Source: Sphingobacteriaceae bacterium (GTDB lineage Bacteria > Bacteroidota > Bacteroidia > Sphingobacteriales > Sphingobacteriaceae). Taken from it: DNA of 50,801 nt. The notes under the pieces were generated by a model. The model had not been told where the DNA came from. It saw nothing but the letters and a program-made list of their open reading frames with translations, and did no database searches. The stretch is from NCBI GenBank assembly GCA_947459195.1, contig CANHCS010000007.1:1-50801 (forward strand). Direction: 5' to 3'. Within the stretch, counting starts at the first letter, position 1, and each line of letters opens with the position of its first letter. Shown here piece by piece: positions 1-8,276 of this stretch. The translations under genes and the position numbers were made by a program.

Positions 1-7
1 TAAGAGA

Positions 8-1003
8 ATGAGTTCAGTAGAAATTACCAAAGAAACCTATCTAGAATGGTATGAGTCGATGCTTTTGATGCGAAAATTCGAAGAAAAAGCAGGACAATTA
101 TACGGTCAGCAAAAAATCAGAGGATTTTGTCATCTCTACATTGGACAAGAGGCCGTTGTAGCCGGTGCCATGTCGGTTTTAAGACCAGAAGATTCCATGA
201 TTACCGCTTACCGCGATCATGCTCATGCCATCGCAAAAGGGATGTCGGCAAATGAAGTAATGGCCGAACTCTATGGCAAAGCTACTGGCTGTTCAAAAGG
301 CAAAGGTGGTTCCATGCACATGTTCAGTAAAGATCATCGTTTTTATGGTGGTCATGGTATTGTGGGAGGGCAAATCCCACTAGGTGCCGGTATTGCTTTC
401 GCTGAAAAATACAATGGAACCGATAATGTTTGTGTGTGTTACATGGGCGATGGCGCAGTACGCCAGGGTGCTTTAAATGAAGCATTCAACATGGCCATGC
501 TTTGGAAACTACCCGTGATTTTTGTTTGTGAAAACAATGGTTACGCCATGGGTACCTCGGTAGCACGTACTACCAATATGGTTGATATCTACAAAATTGG
601 CCTTGGTTTCGATATGCCTTGTGCCCCGGTAGATGGCATGGATCCGGTAGCGGTACACAATGCCATGGACGAAGCCGTGAGCAGAGCAAGACGCGGCGAA
701 GGACCTACTTTCCTCGAAATGCGTACTTATCGCTACAAAGGACACTCCATGTCTGACCCTGCGAAATATCGTACCAAGGAAGAAGTGGAAGAATACAAGT
801 CTAAAGACCCGATTGATGTGGTGAGAGAGGTGATTTTGAAGAAAAAATATGCCGATGAGACCTGGATCGAGGGAATTGACGAAAAGGTGAAAGCCATTGT
901 GGAGGAATCAGTGAAATTCTCTGAAGAATCTCCATGGCCAGATCCGGCAGAATTATACAAAGACGTTTACGTTCAAAGCGATTATCCTTTTATTCGCGAT
1001 TAG
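8..1003 (+). CDS. pdhA: Pyruvate dehydrogenase E1 component, alpha subunit
   Basis: This 331-residue protein is the alpha subunit of the thiamine-diphosphate-dependent E1 enzyme that decarboxylates pyruvate and passes the acetyl group to the lipoyl arm of E2. The ThDP-binding motif is visible as GDGA at 147-150, with ENNGYAMG at about 175-182 closing it. The C-terminal loop YRYKGHSMSDP is typical of E1-alpha. The length matches the short bacterial/mitochondrial-type E1-alpha. The gene begins seven bases into the window, so its promoter is not visible. pdhC follows after 34 bases on the same strand, which suggests an operon. No E1-beta gene lies between them or elsewhere in the window, so E1-beta must be encoded elsewhere. 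A branched-chain 2-oxoacid E1 is a less likely alternative given the E2 next door. Confidence 0.93.
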   Translation: MSSVEITKETYLEWYESMLLMRKFEEKAGQLYGQQKIRGFCHLYIGQEAVVAGAMSVLRPEDSMITAYRDHAHAIAKGMSANEVMAELYGKATGCSKGKGGSMHMFSKDHRFYGGHGIVGGQIPLGAGIAFAEKYNGTDNVCVCYMGDGAVRQGALNEAFNMAMLWKLPVIFVCENNGYAMGTSVARTTNMVDIYKIGLGFDMPCAPVDGMDPVAVHNAMDEAVSRARRGEGPTFLEMRTYRYKGHSMSDPAKYRTKEEVEEYKSKDPIDVVREVILKKKYADETWIEGIDEKVKAIVEESVKFSEESPWPDPAELYKDVYVQSDYPFIRD

Positions 1004-1037
1004 ATAAATTACAAACCGAAAAAGCTTAAAAAGAATT

Positions 1038-2657
1038 ATGGCTGAAGTAGTGCGCATGCCGAAAATGAGCGACACCATGACCGAAGGGGTGATTGCAAAA
1101 TGGCATAAGAAAGTGGGCGATAAGGTGAATTCTGGCGATTTAGTTGCAGAGGTTGAAACCGACAAGGCCACCATGGATTTTGAATCTTTCCAAGAAGGAA
1201 CTATCTTATATATTGGTGCCCAGGAAGGAGCTGCCGTTCCGGTTGATTCGGTAATTGCTATTTTGGGTGCCCCCGGCGAAGACTATCAGGGTTTACTAAA
1301 CGGAAATGCACCTGCTGCTGAAGCTCCAGCTGCGCCCCAAAGCCCAGCACCTGCGGCTACTCCGGCTGCTACACCGGCTGTTAGCCCGGAATCTTTAGGA
1401 GCAACCGTAATACGCATGCCGCTCTTGAGCGATACCATGACCGAAGGCGTAATCGCCGAATGGCATAAAAAAGTGGGCGATAAGGTAAAAAGTGACGATG
1501 CATTAGCCGATGTGGAAACCGATAAAGCTACCATGGAGGTAACCGCCTATGCCGAAGGTACTTTATTGTATGTGGGTGTAGAAAAAGGCAAAGCAGCCAA
1601 AGTAAACGATATCATCGCCATTGTAGGCAAAGAAGGAACGGATGTTTCTGGTTTACTGGTTCCAGCAAGTCCTGCAGCTCCAGCTGAAACTCCTGCAGCT
1701 CCGGCTGCGCCTGTTGCTCAAGCTGCAGCCAGTCCGTCACCAATTGCTGCACCTAGCGTAGTTGCTGACGATTCTAGGGTGAAAGCATCGCCTTTGGCAC
1801 GTAAAATTGCCAAAGAAAAAGGCATCGATTTGCGTCAAGTTCTAGGAAGTGCAGAAGGCGGACGTATTGTTAAAAAAGACATAGAGAACTTTAAGCCGGG
1901 TGCCGCACCTGTTCAGGCAGCAGCCGCTACCGAAACTTCTGTAGCACCTGTGAGCATTCCGACTTATATTGGTGAAGAGAAATTTATCGAAAAGCCAATT
2001 TCTCAGATGCGCAAAGTAATTGCCAAGCGACTTTCTGAAAGTATGTTCACCGCTCCTCATTTTTATTTGAAAATGAGCATCGATATGGACAGCGCTATTC
2101 AGGCTCGAAATAAAATCAATGAATTTGCTCCTGCCAAAATTTCCTTCAACGACCTGGTGATCAAAGCGGTTGCGGTTGCTTTGAAACAACATCCTAACGT
2201 GAATTCATCTTGGTTGGAAGATAAGATCCGTTATAATGAGCATGTGAACATTGGCGTAGCGGTAGCCGTAGAAGATGGCTTATTGGTTCCGGTTGTTCGT
2301 TTTGCAGATGGTAAATCACTCTCTCATATCTCTGCAGAAGTGAAAGATTTTGCACAACGTGCCAAGGCTAAAAAATTGCAACCATCGGATTGGGAAGGCT
2401 CTACCTTTACCATTTCTAATCTGGGAATGTTTGGTATCGATGACTTTACTGCGATTATTAACCCACCTGATGCCTGCATCTTGGCTGTGGGTGGCATTCA
2501 GCAACTACCTGTCGTTAAAAACGGAGCTGTGGTACCTGGTAATATCATGAAAGTTACCCTCAGTTGCGATCACCGTGTGGTAGATGGTGCAACTGGTGCT
2601 GCTTTCTTGCAAACCTTAAAGAGTTTGCTGGAAGAACCGGTTAGGTTATTAGCTTAA
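1038..2657 (+). CDS. pdhC: Dihydrolipoamide acetyltransferase (pyruvate dehydrogenase E2)
   Basis: This 539-residue protein is the E2 core of the pyruvate dehydrogenase complex and transfers acetyl groups from lipoamide to CoA. There are two N-terminal lipoyl domains, about residues 1-80 and 121-200. Each carries the lipoylation motif ETDKATM, with the modified lysines at about K43 and K163. The domains are joined by Ala/Pro-rich flexible linkers. A peripheral subunit-binding domain follows (ASPLARKIAKEKGID, about 250-290). The catalytic acyltransferase domain ends with the active-site motif DHRVVDG near the C-terminus. The order is that of a canonical E2 with two lipoyl domains. A bidirectional terminator follows at about 2683-2715. 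The subunit composition suggests a PDH complex rather than 2-oxoglutarate dehydrogenase. Confidence 0.93.
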   Translation: MAEVVRMPKMSDTMTEGVIAKWHKKVGDKVNSGDLVAEVETDKATMDFESFQEGTILYIGAQEGAAVPVDSVIAILGAPGEDYQGLLNGNAPAAEAPAAPQSPAPAATPAATPAVSPESLGATVIRMPLLSDTMTEGVIAEWHKKVGDKVKSDDALADVETDKATMEVTAYAEGTLLYVGVEKGKAAKVNDIIAIVGKEGTDVSGLLVPASPAAPAETPAAPAAPVAQAAASPSPIAAPSVVADDSRVKASPLARKIAKEKGIDLRQVLGSAEGGRIVKKDIENFKPGAAPVQAAAATETSVAPVSIPTYIGEEKFIEKPISQMRKVIAKRLSESMFTAPHFYLKMSIDMDSAIQARNKINEFAPAKISFNDLVIKAVAVALKQHPNVNSSWLEDKIRYNEHVNIGVAVAVEDGLLVPVVRFADGKSLSHISAEVKDFAQRAKAKKLQPSDWEGSTFTISNLGMFGIDDFTAIINPPDACILAVGGIQQLPVVKNGAVVPGNIMKVTLSCDHRVVDGATGAAFLQTLKSLLEEPVRLLA

Positions 2658-2682
2658 ATAATCATCAATTATTAATAGAAAT

Positions 2683-2715
2683 AAAAAAGAGGCATTTTTC
2701 AATGCCTCTTTTTTT
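2683..2715. terminator. Bidirectional intrinsic terminator between pdhC and the PiT gene
   Basis: A 9-base stem (AGAGGCATT at 2688-2696 with AATGCCTCT at 2701-2709) and a TTTC loop are flanked by an A tract on the left and a T tract on the right. The hairpin can therefore stop transcription from both converging genes. Confidence 0.88.
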
Positions 2716-2744
2716 ATAGTGTATTGCTGGTTTTTTGTTAAAAG

Positions 2745-3803
2745 CTATTGCAGGAACAGCTTGAGCAAGAAATAGAAGGTGGTTGCCAATAAGGCCGATA
2801 CCGGAATGGTTAAAATCCAAGCCCAAATCAGGTTGAGGGTTACCCCCCACCTAACAGCCGAAATCCGCTTACTTAAACCCACACCAATGATAGAACCGGT
2901 AATGGTATGCGTGGTGGATACCGGTATTTTAAAATGCTCTGTCATGAAGAGAGTCAAAGCACCAGCCGTTTCGGCGGCAACGCCCTCCAAAGGAGTTACT
3001 TTGGTAATTTTTGTACCCATGGTCTTCACAATCTTCCATCCACCGCTCATGGTACCCAAGGCAATGGAGGTATAACATGCAATTGGAATCCACTCTGGCA
3101 TATGGGTGATTTTTGTTTTACCATTCACCACCTCATAGCTGATCTGCAACCATCCAGGAATCTGATCGACCCCTTGATGTGAGGTATTCAGATAAACAAT
3201 GATCGCTGCAGAAATGATACCCATTACTTTTTGAGCATCGTTACCACCATGCCCCAAGCTGAACAAGGCTGATGATACCAACTGTAACTTACGGAACCAC
3301 CACTCTGCACGGCTGGGATTTGCCTTACGGCAAATATTGATAATGATTAGCGTGATGATATAAGCCACAATTAAACCAATAATTGGCGCCAAAACAATGA
3401 ACATGGCCACTTTACCAATTACCGTAAGGTTCACTACACTAATCCCGCCATGTGCCAAGGCAGCACCTGCAAAACCTCCGATGAGCGTATGTGAAGAACT
3501 GGAAGGAATTCCTTTCCACCAAGTGATCAGGTTCCAGCATATGGCCGCCAAAATACCGGCCAAAATCACCACCAAATCTATTTTTAAGGTATTGGCAGTT
3601 TTAGCCACCGTATCGGCTACATTCAAACTGAATATCCAATAGGCTAAAAAGTTAAAGAAAGCTGCCCAAGCAACCGCTTGAAAGGGCGTAAGTACTTTGG
3701 TGGATACTACCGTTGCAATGGAGTTAGCCGCATCATGAAAACCGTTGATATAATCAAATATCAAGGCTAAAACAATGACCGTAATGAGTAAAGTTAAGCC
3801 CAT
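2745..3803 (-). CDS. PiT-family inorganic phosphate transporter
   Basis: This 352-residue polytopic membrane protein belongs to the PiT family, which takes up phosphate (often as a metal-phosphate complex) using the proton or sodium gradient. The two inverted family signatures are visible: GFHDAANSIA at about 21-30 and GHGGNDAQK at about 184-192. Hydrophobic segments run throughout the protein. The start codon lies 11 bases after the stop of the DUF47 gene on the same strand, so the two are probably cotranscribed. DUF47-PiT pairs are a common arrangement in which the DUF47 (PhoU-like) protein is thought to modulate the transporter. Regulation is probably through the promoter and TTAACA repeats ahead of the DUF47 gene. 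Confidence 0.92.
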   Translation of the reverse strand: MGLTLLITVIVLALIFDYINGFHDAANSIATVVSTKVLTPFQAVAWAAFFNFLAYWIFSLNVADTVAKTANTLKIDLVVILAGILAAICWNLITWWKGIPSSSSHTLIGGFAGAALAHGGISVVNLTVIGKVAMFIVLAPIIGLIVAYIITLIIINICRKANPSRAEWWFRKLQLVSSALFSLGHGGNDAQKVMGIISAAIIVYLNTSHQGVDQIPGWLQISYEVVNGKTKITHMPEWIPIACYTSIALGTMSGGWKIVKTMGTKITKVTPLEGVAAETAGALTLFMTEHFKIPVSTTHTITGSIIGVGLSKRISAVRWGVTLNLIWAWILTIPVSALLATTFYFLLKLFLQ

Positions 3804-3814
3804 TGAAAATAGAA

Positions 3815-4462
3815 TTAGGCGTGTTTAACTAAAATAGACTCCAATACATTAGCTGCATCTTCGCACATATCGGTTGCAGTCTCTAAAGCAGACAATACCT
3901 CTTTGTATTTGATGAGTTGTACCGCATCTTTTTCATAAGAGAATAAATCACCAACCGCCCTGTCAAATACATAATCTGCTTGGTTCTCGATGCTGTTGAT
4001 ACGAACACAAGAATCGGCAATGGCCCTGATATTTTTTAAATTACGCAATTCTCGGATGGCTTTATCCAAATCTGTACAAGCTTGTAAAATTAGATCGGCC
4101 AATTTCTGGATGGGTTCCGTGATATTATCTACTTGATAAAGTAACATACGGTTCGCAGAACCGTGAATATAGTCGGCTACATCATCAATGGCAGTGGCGA
4201 GTTGATGAATGTCTTCCCTGTCGAAAGGTGTAATGAAATTCTTACTTAATTCCAGATAAATCTGATGCGTAATTTCATCACCCACATGTTCCAAACTTTC
4301 AATTTCCTTAAAATAAACCAAGCGCTCTTCAGGATCTTTGAGGTTAACCGCCTTTTTTAAGGCTTCGGCCATCACAATCAGGTTAGAACTCGATTGTTCA
4401 AAAAGTGGGAAAAAGTTTTTGTCTTTAGGAACGAAGTATTGAAAAATGCTGTTTAACGACAT
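3815..4462 (-). CDS. DUF47 family, PhoU-like phosphate-transport regulator
   Basis: This 215-residue, predominantly helical soluble protein shows the DUF47/PhoU-like pattern, including ESLEHVGDEITHQIYLELSK and DREDIHQLATAIDDVADYIHG. The acidic clusters (E/DxxxD) that bind metal in PhoU proteins recur in both halves. DUF47 proteins usually partner PiT transporters, and here the PiT gene follows after 11 bases. A Bacteroidota-type -7 element (TAGCTTTG) lies 20 bases upstream of the ATG, and a TTAACA direct repeat lies upstream of that. The promoter therefore appears to sit in the 50-base gap after the histidine kinase gene. The regulatory function is inferred from the family and is not visible in the sequence. 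Confidence 0.88.
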   Translation of the reverse strand: MSLNSIFQYFVPKDKNFFPLFEQSSSNLIVMAEALKKAVNLKDPEERLVYFKEIESLEHVGDEITHQIYLELSKNFITPFDREDIHQLATAIDDVADYIHGSANRMLLYQVDNITEPIQKLADLILQACTDLDKAIRELRNLKNIRAIADSCVRINSIENQADYVFDRAVGDLFSYEKDAVQLIKYKEVLSALETATDMCEDAANVLESILVKHA

Positions 4463-4482
4463 GTTTTTAAGAGTTTAATCAT

Positions 4483-4490
4483 CAAAGCTA
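4483..4490 (-). promoter_or_regulatory. Probable -7 promoter element of the DUF47-PiT operon
   Basis: The minus strand reads TAGCTTTG, an exact match to the Bacteroidota -7 consensus TAnnTTTG, with a 20-base leader to the ATG at 4462. No clear -33 TTG lies at the usual distance. That suggests a need for an activator, and a TTAACA repeat lies nine bases further upstream. Confidence 0.55.
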
Positions 4491-4499
4491 ATAAAGCAA

Positions 4500-4516
4500 T
4501 GTTAAGTTAATGTTAA
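4500..4516 (-). promoter_or_regulatory. TTAACA-N5-TTAACA direct repeat upstream of DUF47-PiT
   Basis: In the direction of the genes the sequence is TTAACA, TTAAC, TTAACA, which is two identical hexamers with an 11-base period. Direct repeats of about one helical turn are how OmpR/PhoB-type regulators bind. The same hexamer is the known core of the Bacillus subtilis PhoP box. The site overlaps the stop codon of the histidine kinase gene and ends nine bases from the -7 element. It is an inferred operator. Confidence 0.5.
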
Positions 4517-5553
4517 TTAATCGGGATCGTTCTTTCGGCCATTTGAAGAGTAAACCCGAAGGTGGAACCAATGTTTTCGGTACTTCGTACGGTGATGGTT
4601 TGAGCATGTGCTTCTATGATGTGTTTAACAATGGCTAAACCCAGTCCAGATCCTCCTATTTCGCGGGATCTACTAAAATCGGTACGGTAAAAGCGCTCGA
4701 ATATCCGGGATAAGTTTTTTTCCTCAATTCCTACTCCATCATCGGTTACCTCCACTAAAAATTGATCGTGTAGTTCAAAAATTTTGATGGAAGTTTCACC
4801 GTCTGATTTACCGTATTTCAGCGAATTATCAATAAGGTTAACCAATACTTGTCTGATTTTTTCACGATCGGCATACACCCTGGCCGATTGGTCGTATTTC
4901 TCCTTAAAAGTTAATTTGATGCGGTATTTTTGGGCTTTCATCTCCAAGGCATCAACTACCTCATGAATCAATTGCGTAAGATCGAAGATTTGGTAATTGA
5001 TAGGGATTTCGCCACTCTCCAATTTAGAAATAGCATCCAAATCTTTAATCAAATAACTCAGGCGGTCAATATTTTTTGCGGCTTTTTCTAAAAATTTCCG
5101 ACTTTGATTTTCATCGCCCACTCCCTCCTGAAGAGCCTCAATATAACCCTGAATCGCAAACAACGGCGTTTTAAACTCGTGAGAGATATTGGCTAGAAAT
5201 TCTCTTCTAAACTCCTCCTGCTTTTTTAAACTATCAATCTCCGATTTTTTATTGATAGCCCATTCTTTTACCTCTTGTTCCACATCATTAATGGGATCGG
5301 CACTGACGTACTCACCCAAAGCATCTTTGAGATCTTTCCCTAATTTAAGGTTATGGATGAGCTTATAAATCAGCTTGATTTTACTGTAAACATAACGCTC
5401 GGTTAAGTAATAAAACACCACGAAACTCGTAACCAAGGCACCCGAAAAAGTGACCAACATGTACAACCAATTCTGCTGAAAATAAAAATTTAGCAAAGCC
5501 AAAGAAAGGGCTACCGCCAGCGAATTAATGAAAACAAGAACGGATAGTTTCAT
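4513..5553 (-). CDS. PhoR-like membrane sensor histidine kinase
   Basis: This 346-residue kinase has two N-terminal membrane segments (about 5-24 and 30-50) with almost no extracellular loop between them. A coiled linker follows, then a HisKA domain with the phosphoacceptor His125 in NISHEFKTPL. The HATPase domain carries DDGVGI and GSGLGLAIVK. The layout resembles PhoR-type kinases, and the DUF47 and PiT phosphate genes follow immediately, so phosphate signalling is a reasonable guess. No response regulator gene is adjacent: the upstream neighbour is an rRNA methyltransferase 21 bases away. The lack of a periplasmic sensor domain suggests it senses through a membrane or cytoplasmic partner. 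The kinase call is firm and the signal is inferred. Confidence 0.87.
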   Translation of the reverse strand: MKLSVLVFINSLAVALSLALLNFYFQQNWLYMLVTFSGALVTSFVVFYYLTERYVYSKIKLIYKLIHNLKLGKDLKDALGEYVSADPINDVEQEVKEWAINKKSEIDSLKKQEEFRREFLANISHEFKTPLFAIQGYIEALQEGVGDENQSRKFLEKAAKNIDRLSYLIKDLDAISKLESGEIPINYQIFDLTQLIHEVVDALEMKAQKYRIKLTFKEKYDQSARVYADREKIRQVLVNLIDNSLKYGKSDGETSIKIFELHDQFLVEVTDDGVGIEEKNLSRIFERFYRTDFSRSREIGGSGLGLAIVKHIIEAHAQTITVRSTENIGSTFGFTLQMAERTIPIN

Positions 5554-5574
5554 AGCATGAGCGTTTTACTAAAT

Positions 5575-6747
5575 TTATAAATCTTGATCGGTTCTGCGGG
5601 TGCCGTCGTACAATTCGTATTCGAGCAAACGGCAATCCAGTTTCCCGTTATAAAATTCAATCCTGCGGGAAGCTTTTAAGCCTATTTTTTTGGCCAGATC
5701 GGGATTACCGGTAAAAATGTAACCTCGGTAACCTTTGGCTTTTTGCTTCATAAAATCGCCCATACGCTTGTAGGTAGCTTCTAACAAGGTATGAACACCC
5801 AATCGTTCGCCATAGGCCGGATTGAACATCAGCACACCGGCACCTTCAGGAACCGGGGTGTCCGCAAAATCGCAAACCATGAATTCAATTAAATGATCAA
5901 CACCGGCTGTTTTGGCATTTTTTTGGGCAATGTCTATGGCATCGGGAGAAATATCACTTGCAATGATTTTAAACTCGGCATTTTTCAAAACCTGATCTTT
6001 TAACTCCCGTCGGGCAGCAAAAAATACTTCTTCTTCATAACCCAATACATGCATGAAACCATAATTCATTCGGTATAAACCCGGACTTCTGTTGGTAGCC
6101 AACAAAGCAGCCTCAATGGCCAAAGTACCGGAGCCGCACATGGGGTTAATAAACGGGCTTTTAGCATCCCATTGGGTTGCCATCACGGTGGCAGCAGCCA
6201 AAGCTTCTAACATGGGGGCTTTGCCAGGATGTTTGCGGTAGCCGTGCTTTGCCAGGGTTTCGCCCGAAGTATCGAGATAAATTTCGGCCTGGTCGTCTTT
6301 CCAGTATAAATGAACAACCGCTTTATTTAACTCAGAGCCAGTATTGGGGCGAATGCCTTTTTTGTCTTTTATACGATCGACAATGGCGTCTTTCACTTTT
6401 AAATTCGCAAACAAAGGCGTGGTGATAAATTGATTATCTACGTTGGAAGTAACGGAAAAATAAGCAGAAAAATCGATCAGCTCTTCCCATTCCATTTCCA
6501 ATAATTCTTTATACAAACGAGCCGGATTTTCGGCGATAAATGCTTTTAGCGAATATAAAATCTGACTGGCGCATCGCAGATTCAGGTTGAGTTTGATACA
6601 GTCGTTCACTGTACCAAAAAGTTCAACTCCGGTGCTAAATGAACGCACTATTTCAAATCCGAGGGCCTGAACTTCTTGCTGTAAATAAGGCGATAAACGC
6701 TTATTACAGGTGATGATGATTTTGCTCTTGTTGTGGAAAACTTGCAT
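5575..6747 (-). CDS. THUMP-domain rRNA methyltransferase, RlmL N-domain type
   Basis: This 390-residue class I SAM-dependent RNA methyltransferase has an N-terminal ferredoxin-like/THUMP region (about 1-165), followed by a Rossmann methyltransferase domain. Motif I is NPMCGSGT (201-208). The acidic motif SDIS lies at about 264-267. The catalytic motif IV reads NPAYGER (309-315), where most family members have NPPYGER. Length and order match the single-domain homologues of the E. coli RlmL N-terminal half, which makes m2G2445 in 23S rRNA. The histidine kinase gene starts 21 bases after its stop, so it may lead a longer transcript. The exact target nucleotide is inferred. Confidence 0.85.
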   Translation of the reverse strand: MQVFHNKSKIIITCNKRLSPYLQQEVQALGFEIVRSFSTGVELFGTVNDCIKLNLNLRCASQILYSLKAFIAENPARLYKELLEMEWEELIDFSAYFSVTSNVDNQFITTPLFANLKVKDAIVDRIKDKKGIRPNTGSELNKAVVHLYWKDDQAEIYLDTSGETLAKHGYRKHPGKAPMLEALAAATVMATQWDAKSPFINPMCGSGTLAIEAALLATNRSPGLYRMNYGFMHVLGYEEEVFFAARRELKDQVLKNAEFKIIASDISPDAIDIAQKNAKTAGVDHLIEFMVCDFADTPVPEGAGVLMFNPAYGERLGVHTLLEATYKRMGDFMKQKAKGYRGYIFTGNPDLAKKIGLKASRRIEFYNGKLDCRLLEYELYDGTRRTDQDL

Positions 6748-6816
6748 GATATTTTGCGAAGTTAATCAATTAAAATATGGAGATTTGAGTTTAGTTAGAT
6801 TATAAAATAGTAAATC

Positions 6817-7188
6817 ATGGATATCAAAGGAAAAGTACATGAGGTTGGAGAGGTGATTACAGTGAGTGAGAAGTTTAAAAAAAGAGAGATCGTTGTTGAA
6901 TATGCCGAAAATCCGACTTACCCGGAGTTTATTAAAATGGAAGCCATTCAAGACAAAGTAAATTTGTTTGATCAAGTGAAGGTAGGCGATCAAGTAGAAG
7001 TTTTTTTTAATTTGAGAGGTCGCCCATGGACCGATAAAAATGGAAAGACGCAATACTTCAATACCCTTTCGGTTTGGAGATTAAATATTTTAGGAGGTGC
7101 CGAGTCGGCTCCTGCTAGCCCTGCATACGCCCCACAGGTTGATATAGCTGCCGCACCGGGCGAAGAAGACAGCGATTTGCCTTTCTAA
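6817..7188 (+). CDS. DUF3127 protein with SSB-like acidic C-terminal tail
   Basis: This 123-residue protein matches the Bacteroidota-restricted DUF3127 pattern. A compact beta-rich domain (about 1-92) contains KREIVVEYAENPTYPEF and the conserved GRPWTDKNGKTQYFNTLSVWRL. A short Ala/Pro-rich linker follows. The protein ends EEDSDLPF, which resembles the acidic tip of single-stranded DNA-binding proteins (DDDIPF in E. coli) used to dock repair and replication enzymes. The overall plan (OB-like domain, disordered linker, acidic tip ending in Pro-Phe) is that of a small SSB. Nucleic-acid binding is therefore an inference. The gene is divergent from the methyltransferase gene (69 bases between starts) and ends in a bidirectional terminator. 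Confidence 0.8.
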   Translation: MDIKGKVHEVGEVITVSEKFKKREIVVEYAENPTYPEFIKMEAIQDKVNLFDQVKVGDQVEVFFNLRGRPWTDKNGKTQYFNTLSVWRLNILGGAESAPASPAYAPQVDIAAAPGEEDSDLPF

Positions 7189-7207
7189 ACCAAACCAATT
7201 ATAAAGT

Positions 7208-7242
7208 AAAAAAGCCCCTGATAAACATCGAGGGGCTTTTTT
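7208..7242. terminator. Bidirectional terminator after the DUF3127 gene
   Basis: The arms GCCCCT (7214-7219) and AGGGGC (7231-7236) enclose an 11-base loop. An A6 tract lies on the left and a T6 tract on the right. It lies between converging genes. Confidence 0.85.
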
Positions 7243-7259
7243 CGTTACAAACCAAATTA

Positions 7260-8255
7260 TTATTCTTTAATCATTTTCTTTACCCACCAATTGCCTGCTT
7301 GGTTCAACACCAGGTAATAGATCCCATTTTTAGGTAGAGCAAATGACTTGTAGTAGCTCTCGTTAAAATTGGGCTGCTTATCTGAAAAAACAGATTGGAA
7401 GTTATTGTCCAGAATTTTTACCTCCAGGGCACCTTTAGATTTCAAGCTGAAAACGACATTAATTTTACCGGTAGAAAAGCTGGGGAAAATATTCAAATCA
7501 TCCACGATTAAGCCGGTATTAGCCTTTTCTGAACCAGTGATTTTGACAACAGACTCTTTTGCAGCTTCCGTCAGTCGAATATCTAAACGATTGCTGATAC
7601 CATCCTTATCGGTATTCGAATAAGAAAAAACTTGCGAATTTTTTTCGTTGCCATACTCGCTATTGAAGCGCATGTTTTTCATCATGGGCATGCGAATTGC
7701 TTTGGCTCCATCGGGCGTATTTGAGAACATTTCGAAGGTAGCCCCATCGTTCAAGACCTTTAGATCGCTCAAAACCTTTAGGTTGCTATCTAAACCATCA
7801 ATCATTAAAAACTGATTTTTAAATTGGCTTGAATCCAGGCGAATAAAAATACTGTCAACTTCTTTATGAATACCTGAAGATGAAATTTCATCATCTTTCC
7901 ATATCATCACTTTAGGCGCATTTAATTTTTTAACGATGATTTGCTCGGGTTCGCCGTCTTTTTTCTTGCGAATGATTACCTGCGACTCTGCAGGAGGCTC
8001 AGGCGGATGGGGAAGTTCATGATTCAATGGGCCTAAACGAATTTCTTCTAATTCTTTCATCAGTTTTTTTCTCTCAGATCTGCTTACATCTTTGAGGTTT
8101 TGGCCGTTAATAATGGTGTCACCATTCTTAATAATGATAGATTTGGATACCCGCTTTTTTTCTTGTGCCAATGATTTAGTGGGTTGTGCTCCAAGGATCA
8201 CTACCACTACCAAGGATAGGATAAAGGCAGATGGACTTTGTAAATACTTTTTCAT
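7260..8255 (-). CDS. Secreted protein with T9SS type A-like C-terminal sorting domain
   Basis: The chosen start (ATG at 8255) gives 331 residues beginning with a signal peptide, MKKYLQSPSAFILSLVVVVI and onward, ending near LAQ; an upstream ATG at 8279 would put extra residues before it. The central region is charged and Pro-rich (HPPEPPAE) and not recognised. The last 80 residues match the T9SS type A pattern: LNIFPSFSTGKINVVFSL, then VKILDNNFQSVF, then GIYYLVLN and a basic end (WWVKKMIKE). A T9SS cargo would be exported across the outer membrane. The usual NPS is replaced by SFS, so the domain is slightly divergent. The gene is divergent from a two-component operon and shares its repeat-rich control region. 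It may be a target of that system; its function is otherwise unknown. Confidence 0.7.
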   Translation of the reverse strand: MKKYLQSPSAFILSLVVVVILGAQPTKSLAQEKKRVSKSIIIKNGDTIINGQNLKDVSRSERKKLMKELEEIRLGPLNHELPHPPEPPAESQVIIRKKKDGEPEQIIVKKLNAPKVMIWKDDEISSSGIHKEVDSIFIRLDSSQFKNQFLMIDGLDSNLKVLSDLKVLNDGATFEMFSNTPDGAKAIRMPMMKNMRFNSEYGNEKNSQVFSYSNTDKDGISNRLDIRLTEAAKESVVKITGSEKANTGLIVDDLNIFPSFSTGKINVVFSLKSKGALEVKILDNNFQSVFSDKQPNFNESYYKSFALPKNGIYYLVLNQAGNWWVKKMIKE

Positions 8256-8276
8256 GTGTTTAATTTTTAAGATGAT

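Noticed and set aside
1290-1400. Ala/Pro-rich repeated codons in pdhC
   Set aside because: These are the ordinary flexible linkers between lipoyl domains, not DNA repeats of interest.
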